64,000 nt of DNA from Paractinoplanes pyxinae (GTDB taxonomy: Bacteria > Actinomycetota > Actinomycetes > Mycobacteriales > Micromonosporaceae), in NCBI RefSeq assembly GCF_026626335.1, contig NZ_JAPNTZ010000007.1, forward strand, positions 434,001 through 498,000, given 5' to 3'. A program made the position numbers and the translations under genes. The notes below the pieces were generated by a model. It had not been told where the DNA came from. It did not search any database and worked only from the letters and a program-made list of their open reading frames with translations. Shown one piece after another: positions 54,842 through 63,337 of the stretch; positions within the stretch are counted from its first letter, which is position 1; each line of letters starts with the position of its first letter.

Positions 54842-56010
54842 GCCAGGTGACCTCCGATCTTGGTGTACCCGCGGAGCAGGTCGCGGGAGATGATCAGACG
54901 CTGCATCTCATCGGTACCTTCATAGATACGCATGAGTCGCACCTGGCGGTACCACCGTTCGATCGGAAGCTCGCGGGTGTAGCCCATTCCGCCGTGAATC
55001 TGCATGACCCGGTCGACCACGTTGTTGACCATCTGGGCGCCGTACAGCTTGGCCATCGACGACGCGTGCCGCGGGTCCTCGCCCTGGTCGACGGTCCAGG
55101 CCGCGCGCAGGATGAGCCAGCGGGCCGCCTCGAGCTCGACCTCGGAATCGGCGATCATCCACTGGATGGCCTGGTTCTCACCGATCTTCCGGCCGAATGT
55201 CTCGCGCGTGTTGGCGTACTCGATGGCCATGCCCAAGGACCGCTCGGCGATGCCCAGGGCGTTGGACGGGATGAGGTAACGGCCCTTGCCGATCCACTTC
55301 ATGCCCAGCTCGAAGCCTTGGCCGATCTCGCCCAGGATGTTGCGCGCGGGAACTCGTACGTCGTCGAAAATGAGCGACGCCGGGCCGCCCTCGCCCATGG
55401 TCTGGATGAACTCGGAGCGCCAGCCCATCTCGCGGTCGACCAGGAAGGCCGTGGTGCCGCCGCCGCGCACGCCCTTCTCCTTGTCGGTCACCGCGACCAC
55501 GATCACGAAGTCGGCGTCGTTGCCGTTCGTGATGAAGGTCTTCTCGCCGTTGAGGATCCAGTCGTCGCCGTCCTGGCGGGCGCTGAGCTTGATGTTCGCC
55601 GCGTCGGAGCCGGCGCCGGGCTCGGTGATCGCGAAGCACGAGATCCGGTCGCCCTCGATGGTGGGGATCAGGAACTCCTGCTTCTGCTGCTCATTGGCGT
55701 AGTACAGGATGTTGTCGGCCTCGCCGCCGAACTTGAACTGCACGAAGGTGCGGCCCACCTCGGTCCAGATCAGCGACTGCAGCACGGCCGGCAGGTCCAT
55801 GCCGCCGTACTCCTCCGGTGTGGACAGACCCCAGAAGCCGAACTTCTTGGCCTTCTGTTGCAGCTCGCGCAGTTCGCTGCGATCCAGGCCGGGCTCGTGG
55901 CGGCGCTCGCGCAGCAGCGCCTCTTGTTCGAGCGGCATGACCTCGCGAGTGATGAACTGGCGGGCGGTGTCGCGAATCGCGCGTTCCTCGTCGGTGAGCG
56001 AGAAGTCCAT
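54838..56010 (-). CDS. acyl-CoA dehydrogenase, canonical type
   Basis: 390 residues, ATG 56010. FAD-dependent ACAD: ISCFAITEPGAGSDAANIKL, WILNGEKTFITNGNDADFVI, GEIGQGFELGMKWIGKGRYL, RETFGRKIGENQAIQWMIAD and IHGGMGYTRELPIERWYRQV. The catalytic Glu is in RIYEGTDEMQRLIISRDL. It oxidises an acyl-CoA to the 2-enoyl-CoA. It is co-transcribed with the acyl-CoA synthetase and diverges from the TetR gene at 56074 across a 63-base control region. Confidence 0.94.
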   Translation of the reverse strand: MDFSLTDEERAIRDTARQFITREVMPLEQEALLRERRHEPGLDRSELRELQQKAKKFGFWGLSTPEEYGGMDLPAVLQSLIWTEVGRTFVQFKFGGEADNILYYANEQQKQEFLIPTIEGDRISCFAITEPGAGSDAANIKLSARQDGDDWILNGEKTFITNGNDADFVIVVAVTDKEKGVRGGGTTAFLVDREMGWRSEFIQTMGEGGPASLIFDDVRVPARNILGEIGQGFELGMKWIGKGRYLIPSNALGIAERSLGMAIEYANTRETFGRKIGENQAIQWMIADSEVELEAARWLILRAAWTVDQGEDPRHASSMAKLYGAQMVNNVVDRVMQIHGGMGYTRELPIERWYRQVRLMRIYEGTDEMQRLIISRDLLRGYTKIGGHLA

Positions 56011-56017
56011 GTCTCGT

Positions 56018-56036
56018 AAACTAGCGGTGTAAGTTT
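56018..56036. promoter_or_regulatory. possible TetR operator between the divergent acyl-CoA and aldehyde operons
   Basis: AAACT (56018-56022) and AGTTT (56032-56036) are inverted arms nine apart in an AT-rich pocket just upstream of the acyl-CoA dehydrogenase start. The core GCGGTGTAAG resembles half of the CAGTGTAA palindrome at 36455. The symmetry is short. Confidence 0.45.
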
Positions 56037-56073
56037 TAGCGCGTCCAGTGCAGATTTTTCCGGGGGGTTATCG

Positions 56074-56700
56074 ATGGCGCGGCCTCGGCAGGTTCTGCTG
56101 ACCAGGGAGAAGATCGTCGAAGTGGCGTCTGCCCTGGTCGATGCCGAAGGGCTGGACGCGCTCTCGGTGCGGCGGCTGGCCACGGAACTGGGCGTCCAGG
56201 GGCCTTCGCTCTACAACCACTTCCCCACTAAAGCCGACATTTTGGACGCGGTGGCCGACTCGGTGATCGCGCATGTCGATTTGTCGGCCTTCGGCAGTGC
56301 GCCGTGGGACGAGGCGCTGCGGCGATGGGCCCACTCCTACCGACGGGTCCTCAGCGAACACCCGAACGTCGTCCCCGTACTGGCTCAGGGGCCCGGCCGG
56401 CGGCCGGCGTCGCTGGCGATGGCCGAGGCCGTGTACGGCGCGCTGGTGGACGCCGGATTCTCGTACGCCCGCGCCACCCATGTCGGCGCGCTGATGCGCT
56501 ACCTGGTCACGGGCTCGTCGCTCGGGTCGTTCGCGCTCGGCTTCGACGTCGATCCCGATCTCTACGAACGTTATCCACACCTTCGGCACGCACCCCGTCT
56601 GGCGGAGCATCATGAAGCCGTGGACGAGGGCGCGTTCGAACTCGGACTGGACCTGCTGATCACCGGCCTGACGGCCCGATACGAGATGGGGACCCGCTGA
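56074..56700 (+). CDS. TetR-family regulator
   Basis: 208 residues, ATG 56074. TetR helix-turn-helix: LLTREKIVEVASALVDAEGL, DALSVRRLATELGVQGPSLY, NHFPTKADILDAVADSVIAH. The C-terminal domain (YRRVLSEHPNVVPVLAQGPG; THVGALMRYLVTGSSLGSFA) is the TetR_C_1-like type. It heads an operon with aldehyde and alcohol dehydrogenases and faces the fadD/acd operon, so it probably represses both. An incidental DnaA-box sequence (TTATCCACA near 56571) lies inside the gene. Confidence 0.9.
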   Translation: MARPRQVLLTREKIVEVASALVDAEGLDALSVRRLATELGVQGPSLYNHFPTKADILDAVADSVIAHVDLSAFGSAPWDEALRRWAHSYRRVLSEHPNVVPVLAQGPGRRPASLAMAEAVYGALVDAGFSYARATHVGALMRYLVTGSSLGSFALGFDVDPDLYERYPHLRHAPRLAEHHEAVDEGAFELGLDLLITGLTARYEMGTR

Positions 56701-58097
56701 TGACATCGTTCGACCGGCCGCACCTCTACATCGGCGGGGAGTGGGTTCCGCCCGCCTCCACCGAGACCATCGCGGTGGAAAATCCCGCCACCGAAGAGGT
56801 GCTGGGCCACGTGCCGGCGGGCACCGCGGCCGACGTCGATCGCGCGGTCGCCGCGGCCCGGGCCGCCTTCCCGGGCTGGGCTGCCTCTTCCTCCCGGGCC
56901 GAAGTGCTCGATCGGCTGCACGCCTCCCTTTCCTCGCGTGCCGCCAAGATCGCCGAGACGGTCGGGCTCGAACTGGGCGCGCCCCTGAAGATCGCCAAGG
57001 CGGTCCAGGCCGGTCTGCCGCTTGCGGTCCTTCGTTCGTACGCCGATCTGGCCGCTCGACCGGTGTCGGAGCGCACCATCGGCAACTCCCTGATCGAACA
57101 CGAGCCGATCGGCGTCGTCGGGGCGATCACCCCGTGGAACTACCCGCTGCATCAGGTGGTGGCCAAGGTCGCGGCCGCCCTTGCCGCGGGCTGCACGGTC
57201 GTGCTCAAGCCGAGCGAGCTCACCCCGCTCGTCGCGTTCCTGCTGGTCGACGCGGCCGACGAGGCCGGCGTCCCGGCCGGCGTGCTCAACGTGGTGACCG
57301 GCACCGGCCCGGTGGTCGGGGCCGCGATCGCCGGGCACCCCGACGTCGACATGGTCTCGTTCACCGGCTCGACGGCCACCGGCCGGGCCATCACCCACGC
57401 CGCGGCCGACCGCATCGCCAAGGTCGCGCTCGAGCTGGGCGGCAAGTCGGCCAACATCATCCTCGAGGACGCCGACGTGACCCGGGCCGTGAAGGTGGGC
57501 GTGGGCAACGCGTTCCTCAACTCGGGCCAGACGTGCACCGCCTGGACTCGTATGTTGGTGCACCGCAGCCACTACGACGAGGCGGTCGCACTGGCCGCCA
57601 AGACGGCCGACGGCTACACGGTCGGCGATCCTTTCGACGAGAACACCCGGCTCGGCCCGCTGGTCTCGAAGGCTCAGCGTGACCGCGTGCTCGGCTTCGT
57701 CGAGCGGGCCACCGCCCGGCGGGTGACCGGCGATCCCTCGCTTCCGGCGAAGGGACACTTCGTGGCGCCGACCGTGTTCGCCGACGTCGACCCGGCCAGC
57801 GAACTCGCCCAGGAAGAGATCTTCGGGCCGGTGCTGTCGATCATCCCGTTCGCGTCCGACGACGAGGCGGTCGCGATCGCCAACAACTCGAAGTACGGCC
57901 TGGCCGGCGGCGTCTGGGGGTCCGACGAGCGGGCGCTCGCGGTGGCCCGGCGGCTGCGCACGGGCCAGGTCGACGTCAACGGCGGCTCGTTCAACCCGGT
58001 CGCGCCGTTCGGCGGCTACAAGCAGTCCGGTGTGGGCCGCGAACTGGGCGAGTTCGGCCTGTCCGAGTTCCAGCAAGTGAAGGCGATCCAGCGATGA
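56700..58097 (+). CDS. NAD(P)-dependent aldehyde dehydrogenase
   Basis: 465 residues, TGATG overlap with tetR. ALDH landmarks: GVVGAITPWNYPLHQVVAKV, FTGSTATGRAI, general-base Glu245 in KVALELGGKSANIILEDADV, nucleophile Cys279 in NSGQTCTAWTRML and EEIFGPVLSIIPFASDDEAV. It oxidises an aldehyde to the acid. Coupled to an alcohol dehydrogenase behind, it gives an alcohol-to-acid route, and the divergent acyl-CoA ligase and dehydrogenase would continue to beta-oxidation. Confidence 0.94.
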   Translation: MTSFDRPHLYIGGEWVPPASTETIAVENPATEEVLGHVPAGTAADVDRAVAAARAAFPGWAASSSRAEVLDRLHASLSSRAAKIAETVGLELGAPLKIAKAVQAGLPLAVLRSYADLAARPVSERTIGNSLIEHEPIGVVGAITPWNYPLHQVVAKVAAALAAGCTVVLKPSELTPLVAFLLVDAADEAGVPAGVLNVVTGTGPVVGAAIAGHPDVDMVSFTGSTATGRAITHAAADRIAKVALELGGKSANIILEDADVTRAVKVGVGNAFLNSGQTCTAWTRMLVHRSHYDEAVALAAKTADGYTVGDPFDENTRLGPLVSKAQRDRVLGFVERATARRVTGDPSLPAKGHFVAPTVFADVDPASELAQEEIFGPVLSIIPFASDDEAVAIANNSKYGLAGGVWGSDERALAVARRLRTGQVDVNGGSFNPVAPFGGYKQSGVGRELGEFGLSEFQQVKAIQR

Positions 58098-59200
58098 CGG
58101 CCTACTACAACGGTTTGGTGCTCCAGTCGGCCGGCGCCCGGCCCTCAGTCGCCGAGCTCCGCCGGCCCGAGGTGGGGCCGGGCCAGGTACGGGTCGCGGT
58201 GCGCGCGGCCGGGGTGTGCCACTCCGATCTGTCCATGGTGAACGGCACCATCCGCCCGTCGTACCCGCTGGTGCTGGGTCACGAGGCGGCCGGCGAGGTG
58301 GTCGAGGTCGGCGCCAACGTGACCCGGGCCGCCGTGGGCGATCGCGTGGTGCTCAACTGGCAGCCGGCCTGCCGCACCTGCTGGTTCTGCGAGAACGGCG
58401 AACCGTGGCTGTGCTCGACGTCGTCCGGCGTGGCCTCGCTCGAGAACGGCGTGACCCTCGACGACGAGCCGGTGCACGTGGCGCTCGGCCTGGGCGCCTT
58501 CGCCGAGCAGGTGGTCGCGCCCGAGAACGCCGTGATCAAGGTGCCGTCGGCCCTCGAGTTCGAGGTGGCGGCCCTGCTCAGCTGCGGCGTGCTGACCGGG
58601 GCGGGCGCCGTGCGCAACACGGCCCGGGTCCGCTCCGGCGAGTCGGTCGTGGTGATCGGCCTGGGCGGCGTCGGCCTGTCCGTGGTCGCGGCAGCCCGGG
58701 CCGCCGGCGCGTCGGACGTGATCGCAGTCGACGTCTCCGAGGCCAAGAAGGGCCTGGCCGAGGCGGCCGGCGCCACCGACTTCGTGGTCTCGTCGGACGC
58801 GCTGTCGAAAGAGATCCGCACCCGCACCTCGGGCCGCGGCGCCGACCACGCCTTCGAGTGCGTCGGCCGCGCCGCCACCATCCGAGCCGCCTGGCGAGCC
58901 ACCCGCCGCGGCGGCCAGGTCACGGTCGTCGGCATGGGCTCGAACGACGACCTGGTGCAACTGTCCGCCCTGGACATCTTCTCGTCCGCACGAACCCTGC
59001 GTTCCTCGGTCTACGGCTCAGCCGACCCCGACCTGGAGATCCCCCGCCTGGCCGAAGACGTCCTCACGGGCCGCCTGTCCCTGAACCACCTCATCACCAA
59101 CCGCATCACCCTGGCCGAAGTCCCCGACGCCTTCGACCAGATGTCCCGAGGCGAGGGCGCCCGCTCCGTCGTCACGATCGGTCAGGCGTTGCTACCGTGA
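58094..59200 (+). CDS. zinc-dependent alcohol dehydrogenase (MDR family)
   Basis: 368 residues, ATGA overlap with the aldehyde dehydrogenase. Zinc ligands: Cys in RAAGVCHSDLSMVNG and His/Glu in YPLVLGHEAAGEVVEVG. The structural zinc lobe is CRTCWFCENGEPWLC. The NAD-binding motif is VVVIGLGGVGLSVVAAARAA. It belongs with class III/AdhD-like alcohol dehydrogenases and oxidises primary alcohols to aldehydes. It follows its partner aldehyde dehydrogenase, and the pair lies under the same TetR. Confidence 0.93.
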   Translation: MTAYYNGLVLQSAGARPSVAELRRPEVGPGQVRVAVRAAGVCHSDLSMVNGTIRPSYPLVLGHEAAGEVVEVGANVTRAAVGDRVVLNWQPACRTCWFCENGEPWLCSTSSGVASLENGVTLDDEPVHVALGLGAFAEQVVAPENAVIKVPSALEFEVAALLSCGVLTGAGAVRNTARVRSGESVVVIGLGGVGLSVVAAARAAGASDVIAVDVSEAKKGLAEAAGATDFVVSSDALSKEIRTRTSGRGADHAFECVGRAATIRAAWRATRRGGQVTVVGMGSNDDLVQLSALDIFSSARTLRSSVYGSADPDLEIPRLAEDVLTGRLSLNHLITNRITLAEVPDAFDQMSRGEGARSVVTIGQALLP

Positions 59201-59205
59201 CAGCT

Positions 59206-59787
59206 ATGACCGCGGTGCCCGAGTGGATGCATCCGCCCCGCCCGGAGGGCTGGTTCGCCGACGATCTCGACCACCTGCCCGAAGCGCCACGTCATACCGA
59301 ATTGATCGATGGAGCGCTCGTCTTCATGATGTCCCCCCAGCGCTCCTGGCATGCCCGGATCGTCACGGCCTTGGTGGTTGCCCTCGCCGAGCAAGCGCCG
59401 CCCGGTATCGAGATCGAGCGCGAGATGACCATCAGGCTCGACAATCGGAACCGTCCGGAATCCGATCTTCTGGCGACGACGGCGCTTTACGAGCCGGATC
59501 GAACCTTTTTCACGCCCGACCAGGTGCTGCTAGTTGTCGAGGTCGTCTCGCCGGAGTCAGCCCACCGCGACCGCACAGTCAAGCTGCGCAAATACGCGGA
59601 AGCCGGTATCCCGAGCTACTGGCGCGTCGAGGATGAGGACGAGGTGCCAGTCGTTCACGCATACGAACTCGACGAACCAACCCGTTCGTACGCGCCGACC
59701 GGCATCCACCGGAACGGGCTAAGCACCGGTGTGCCGTTCCCGATCGAACTTGACCTCAGAAAGTTGGTGCCCGGCCGCAATGGCTGA
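59206..59787 (+). CDS. Uma2-family (PD-(D/E)XK-like) protein
   Basis: 193 residues, ATG 59206. Uma2 fold: TELIDGALVFMMSPQRSWHA, RIVTALVVALAEQAPPGIEI, and the active-site-like NRPESDLLATTALYEPDRTF followed by LLVVEVVSPESAHRDRTVKL with Lys in RKYAEAGIPSYWRVEDEDE. The Asp, Glu-x-Val and Lys arrangement is that of a restriction-endonuclease-like nuclease. Uma2 proteins are abundant in actinobacteria and cyanobacteria and lack defined roles. It is five bases after adh but has no functional link to it. Confidence 0.85.
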   Translation: MTAVPEWMHPPRPEGWFADDLDHLPEAPRHTELIDGALVFMMSPQRSWHARIVTALVVALAEQAPPGIEIEREMTIRLDNRNRPESDLLATTALYEPDRTFFTPDQVLLVVEVVSPESAHRDRTVKLRKYAEAGIPSYWRVEDEDEVPVVHAYELDEPTRSYAPTGIHRNGLSTGVPFPIELDLRKLVPGRNG

Positions 59788-59804
59788 GCTGGGCCCCGAC
59801 GCGG

Positions 59805-60890
59805 TCAGACGTTGAAGCGGAACTCGACGACGTCGCCGTCTTTCATGATGTAGTCCTTGCCCTCCATGCGGACCTTGCCGGCGGCCTTGGCCGCCGCCAT
59901 GGAGCCGGCGGTCATCAGGTCGTCGAAGCTGACGATCTCGGCCTTGATGAAGCCGCGCTGGAAGTCGCTGTGGATGACGCCGGCCGCCTCGGGGGCCGTC
60001 GCGCCGACCGGGATGACCCAGGCCCGTGCTTCCTTGGGGCCGGCCGTCAGGTAGGTCTGCAGGCCCAGCGTGTTGAAGCCGACCCGGATCAGCTGGTCGA
60101 GGCCGGGCTCGGTCTGGCCGGTGGACTCGAGCAGTTCCTGCGCCTCGTCCGGCGGCAGGTCGATCAGCTCGGACTCGATCTTCGCGTCCATGAACACGGC
60201 CTCGGCCGGGGCGACCAGGGCGCGCAGCTCGTCGAGGAACGCGGCGTTGTTCAGCTCGGCCTCGTCGACGTTGAAGACGTACAGGAAAGGTTTGGTCGTC
60301 AGCAGGTGCAGCTCGCCCAGCAGGTCGACGTCGATGCCCGCCGCCTTGGCCCCGGAGTGCAGCGTGACGCCGTCGTTGAGCAGCTTGAACGCGGCCTCGG
60401 CGGCCGCCACCGCGGGGGCGCGGTCCTTCTTGAGCTTGGCCTCTTTCTGCAGGCGGGGCAGCGCCTTCTCGACCGTCTGCAGGTCGGCCAGGATGAGCTC
60501 GGTGTTGATCGTCTCGATGTCGTCGGCCGGTGAGACCTTGCCGTCGACGTGCAGCACGTTGGGGTCGCTGAAGGCGCGGACGACCTGGCAGATGGCCGAG
60601 GCGTCGCGGATGTTGGCGAGGAACGCGTTGCCGCGGCCCTGACCCTTGGACGCGCCGCGGACCAGGCCGGCGATGTCGACGAAGCTCACCGGAGCCGGAA
60701 TGATCTTCTCGCTGTTGAACAGCGAGGCGAGTGCGGTCAGCCGCTCGTCGGGCAGCCCGACCACGCCGACGTTGGGCTCGATCGTCGCGAACGGGTAGTT
60801 CGCGGCGAGCACGTCGTTCTTGGTCAGGGCGTTGAACAGGGTGCTCTTGCCGACGTTGGGCAGGCCGACGATTCCGATGGTGAGGCTCAC
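59805..60890 (-). CDS. ychF: YchF/Obg-related ribosome-binding ATPase
   Basis: 361 residues, ATG 60890. P-loop at the very start: TIGIVGLPNVGKSTLFNALT. The G4-equivalent is altered (YVFNVDEAEL rather than NKxD), which makes YchF prefer ATP. PVSFVDIAGLVRGASKGQGR is the DxxG switch, and the C-terminal TGS domain reads SDFQRGFIKAEIVSFDDLMT and GKDYIMKDGDVVEFRFNV. It binds ribosomes and takes part in translation and stress response. Housekeeping gene, of normal length. Confidence 0.97.
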   Translation of the reverse strand: MSLTIGIVGLPNVGKSTLFNALTKNDVLAANYPFATIEPNVGVVGLPDERLTALASLFNSEKIIPAPVSFVDIAGLVRGASKGQGRGNAFLANIRDASAICQVVRAFSDPNVLHVDGKVSPADDIETINTELILADLQTVEKALPRLQKEAKLKKDRAPAVAAAEAAFKLLNDGVTLHSGAKAAGIDVDLLGELHLLTTKPFLYVFNVDEAELNNAAFLDELRALVAPAEAVFMDAKIESELIDLPPDEAQELLESTGQTEPGLDQLIRVGFNTLGLQTYLTAGPKEARAWVIPVGATAPEAAGVIHSDFQRGFIKAEIVSFDDLMTAGSMAAAKAAGKVRMEGKDYIMKDGDVVEFRFNV

Positions 60891-60912
60891 GGAACGCCAG
60901 TCTACGCAAGCC

Positions 60913-61731
60913 TCACCGGAAGAACTTCCGCAGTTCCGCCGCGACGAGTTCCGGCTTGCCCCGGTTGTCCGCCGCGAGATGTCCCACGCCGCTCAGCGTC
61001 ACCCGCCGCACGTGCGGCAGCACGGGTTCCAGGCCGTTCAAGACCTTTTTCAGGTACGCCGGGGAGCGCTCGCCACCCAGCAGGAGCGTCTCGGCTTCGA
61101 CCGCGCAGAACCGGGTCAGCGGCCCCGCCGATTCCTCGACCACCGTCGCGTCCTGGCGCATGGTCGGCACCAGCCGCCCGAACGGCGTGTAGTCGGCCGG
61201 CCGGTTTTCGCGCGCGTCGAGCCGCATGCCGAGCCGCACCAGCGGGGTGAGCACCGCGCGCGGCGCGAAGCGCAGGTCGCCAGTGCCCTTCAGGGTGGTC
61301 ACGAAGGCGGCCGCCGTACGCCCCGCGGCCAGTTCTTTCTCGAAGCGGGGCCGCCACGCGACCGGATTCGTCCCGTCGTGCGGAACGGGCGGCTCGTAGA
61401 GCGCCAGCCGGCGGATGGCCGCCAGCTCGAGGGCGGCCTGCAACGCGATCACGGCGCCGGAGCTGAGCCCGAAGACGTTGCCCGCGCCGGTTTCGTCGAG
61501 GACGGCTGCGAGGTCGTCGATCTCGGTGCGCAGGCCGTAGCCGTCGCCGGCCGGGCCGCTGTAGCCGCGTCCGCGCCGATCGGGCACGTAGACCGTGAAC
61601 GTGGTGGCCAGCTCGCCGGCCAGCCGGGTGAAGTTGCGGGACGTCTGCATGCCGCCGTGCAGCAGAACGATCTTGGGGCCGCCGGAGCCGTAGGTGCGGT
61701 AGCGGATGTCGGTTGCCGTCTTCGTCTTCAT
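60913..61731 (-). CDS. alpha/beta hydrolase
   Basis: 272 residues, ATG 61731. Hydrolase fold: GPKIVLLHGGMQTSRNFTRL, TVYVPDRRGRGYSGP, nucleophile Ser in GNVFGLSSGAVIALQAALEL and the His in VTLSGVGHLAADNRGKPELV. Substrate unknown; an epoxide, ester or haloacid are all possible. Two 16-base palindromes (61734-61777) lie directly upstream of its start, so it is tightly regulated. The regulator is not next to it. It is 22 bases upstream of the end of ychF on the same strand, and diverges from the Ada/AlkA gene. Confidence 0.88.
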   Translation of the reverse strand: MKTKTATDIRYRTYGSGGPKIVLLHGGMQTSRNFTRLAGELATTFTVYVPDRRGRGYSGPAGDGYGLRTEIDDLAAVLDETGAGNVFGLSSGAVIALQAALELAAIRRLALYEPPVPHDGTNPVAWRPRFEKELAAGRTAAAFVTTLKGTGDLRFAPRAVLTPLVRLGMRLDARENRPADYTPFGRLVPTMRQDATVVEESAGPLTRFCAVEAETLLLGGERSPAYLKKVLNGLEPVLPHVRRVTLSGVGHLAADNRGKPELVAAELRKFFR

Positions 61732-61733
61732 GT

Positions 61734-61777
61734 GTCAACCGTAGTTGACGACTCGACCGTCGTCAACCGAAGTTGAC
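61734..61777. promoter_or_regulatory. two GTCAAC-N4-GTTGAC operators
   Basis: GTCAACCGTAGTTGAC (61734-61749) and GTCAACCGAAGTTGAC (61762-61777) are perfect 6-base palindromes with 4-base spacers, 28 bases apart. Between them GACGAC-TCGACC-GTCGTC is a further palindrome. All are within 50 bases of the hydrolase start. Confidence 0.75.
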
Positions 61778-61840
61778 ATGGCATGGCGATGTCCGAATCC
61801 CGCCAGCCAGGGCACCCGTCCGGAGAGCAGACTTCTTCCC

Positions 61841-63259
61841 ATGGAACTGGACTTCGAGCGGTGCTACCGCGCCGTGGACAGCCGGGACCAGCGCTTCGAC
61901 GGCTGGTTCTGCACCGCGGTGACCAGCACCGGCATCTACTGCCGGCCGTCCTGCCCGGCGATGACCCCGAAGCGCGAGAACGTGCGCTTCTTTCCGAGCG
62001 CGGCCGCCGCCCAGCGGGCCGGCTTCCGCGCCTGCAAGCGGTGCCGGCCCGACGCCGCACCCGGCTCCCCGGAGTGGGACGTGCGGGCCGACCTGGTCGG
62101 GCGGGCGATGCGGCTGATCGGCGACGGCGTCGTCGACCGGGACGGCGTACCGGGCCTGGCCAGTCGCCTCGGCTACACCGAACGACACCTCAACCGGCTG
62201 CTCACCGCGGAGCTGGGCGCCGGCCCGCTCGCCCTGGCCCGGGCGCAGCGCGCGCAGACCGCCCGCATCCTCATCGAGACCACCGACCTGGGCCAGGCCG
62301 AGATCGCGTTCGCCGCCGGTTTCGGCAGCGTGCGGCAGTTCAACGACACGATCCTCGAGGTCTATGCGCAGGCGCCGAGCACGCTGCGCGAGCGCCGGAA
62401 GGTCACGGTTAGCGAGCCGGGCACAATCAACCTGCGGCTCGCCTACCGGTCGCCGCTGCACGCTCCGGCGCTGCTCGACTTCCTCGAGACGCGGGCGCTC
62501 CCCGGCATCGAGGCGCGCGACGGAAACACGTACCGCCGGGGTCTGACCCTGCCGCACGGGAGCGCGACCGTCTCGCTCAGCCCGGCCGACCGCTGGGTCT
62601 CGGCCACGCTGCGACTCAGCGACGTGCGCGACCTGGCGCCGGCCGTGGCCCGTTGCCGGCGGCTCTTCGACCTGGACGCGGACCCCGAGGCGGTCGACGC
62701 CACCCTGGGCGCCGACCCCGCGCTGGCGGCGAGCGTGCGGGCGGAACCGGGCGTCCGGGTGCCGCGCGCGGTGGACGGCTTCGAGATGGCCGTGCGCGCG
62801 ATCATCGGGCAGCAGGTGAGCGTCACGGGGGCGCGCACCACGCTGAGCCGCCTGATCCGGCCGTTCCGTGCGGCCGACGGTCTTGTCGGCTTTCCCGCGG
62901 CGGCCCAGGTGGCCGACCTGCCGGACAGCGCGTTCGGGATGCCCGCGGCCCGGCGCGAGACCATCAGGCAACTGGCGAACGCGGTGGCCGACGGGAAGCT
63001 CGATCTGAACCCCGGCGCCGATCGCGAAGAGACAGTAGCGCGCCTGACCGACATTCCTGGGATAGGCCTGTGGACAGCCGGCTACGTCGCCATGCGGGCG
63101 ATCGGCGACCCCGACGTCTTCCTCGCCACCGACCTGGCCGCCCGCCGCGGTGCCCGTGCTCTCGGGCTGCCCGACCAGGTCAAAACCCTTTCCGCGTACG
63201 CCGGGAAGTGGCGCCCGTGGCGGAGTTACGCCCTTGTCCGGCTCTGGCGGGCCGCGTAG
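61841..63259 (+). CDS. Ada-N/AraC/AlkA fusion: alkylation-responsive DNA-3-methyladenine glycosylase
   Basis: 472 residues, ATG 61841. Residues 1-75 are the Ada zinc-finger methyl acceptor (GWFCTAVTSTGIYCRPSCPA; FRACKRCRPDAAP). Residues 85-185 are an AraC helix-turn-helix pair (GVPGLASRLGYTERHLNRLL; DLGQAEIAFAAGFGSVRQFN). The rest is AlkA: an N-terminal domain, then HhH-GPD (LTDIPGIGLWTAGYVAMRAI and catalytic Asp in RAIGDPDVFLATDLAAR). It senses methyl-phosphotriesters, activates transcription and excises alkylated bases. ogt follows after 78 bases. Confidence 0.93.
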   Translation: MELDFERCYRAVDSRDQRFDGWFCTAVTSTGIYCRPSCPAMTPKRENVRFFPSAAAAQRAGFRACKRCRPDAAPGSPEWDVRADLVGRAMRLIGDGVVDRDGVPGLASRLGYTERHLNRLLTAELGAGPLALARAQRAQTARILIETTDLGQAEIAFAAGFGSVRQFNDTILEVYAQAPSTLRERRKVTVSEPGTINLRLAYRSPLHAPALLDFLETRALPGIEARDGNTYRRGLTLPHGSATVSLSPADRWVSATLRLSDVRDLAPAVARCRRLFDLDADPEAVDATLGADPALAASVRAEPGVRVPRAVDGFEMAVRAIIGQQVSVTGARTTLSRLIRPFRAADGLVGFPAAAQVADLPDSAFGMPAARRETIRQLANAVADGKLDLNPGADREETVARLTDIPGIGLWTAGYVAMRAIGDPDVFLATDLAARRGARALGLPDQVKTLSAYAGKWRPWRSYALVRLWRAA

Positions 63260-63268
63260 TTATCCACA
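63260..63268. other. DnaA-box-like 9-mer
   Basis: TTATCCACA starts one base after the stop of the Ada/AlkA gene. It is the third site in the window where this 9-mer lies at a gene's 3' end. The rest of 63269-63337 shows nothing else; AGGAAG near 63328 is the ogt ribosome site. Confidence 0.4.
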
Positions 63269-63337
63269 GCCCAGCAAGATCTTTCCCACGGCCGCCCGCG
63301 ACGGGCCAGGCTGTGTCGCAACCCCCTGGAGGAAGCG

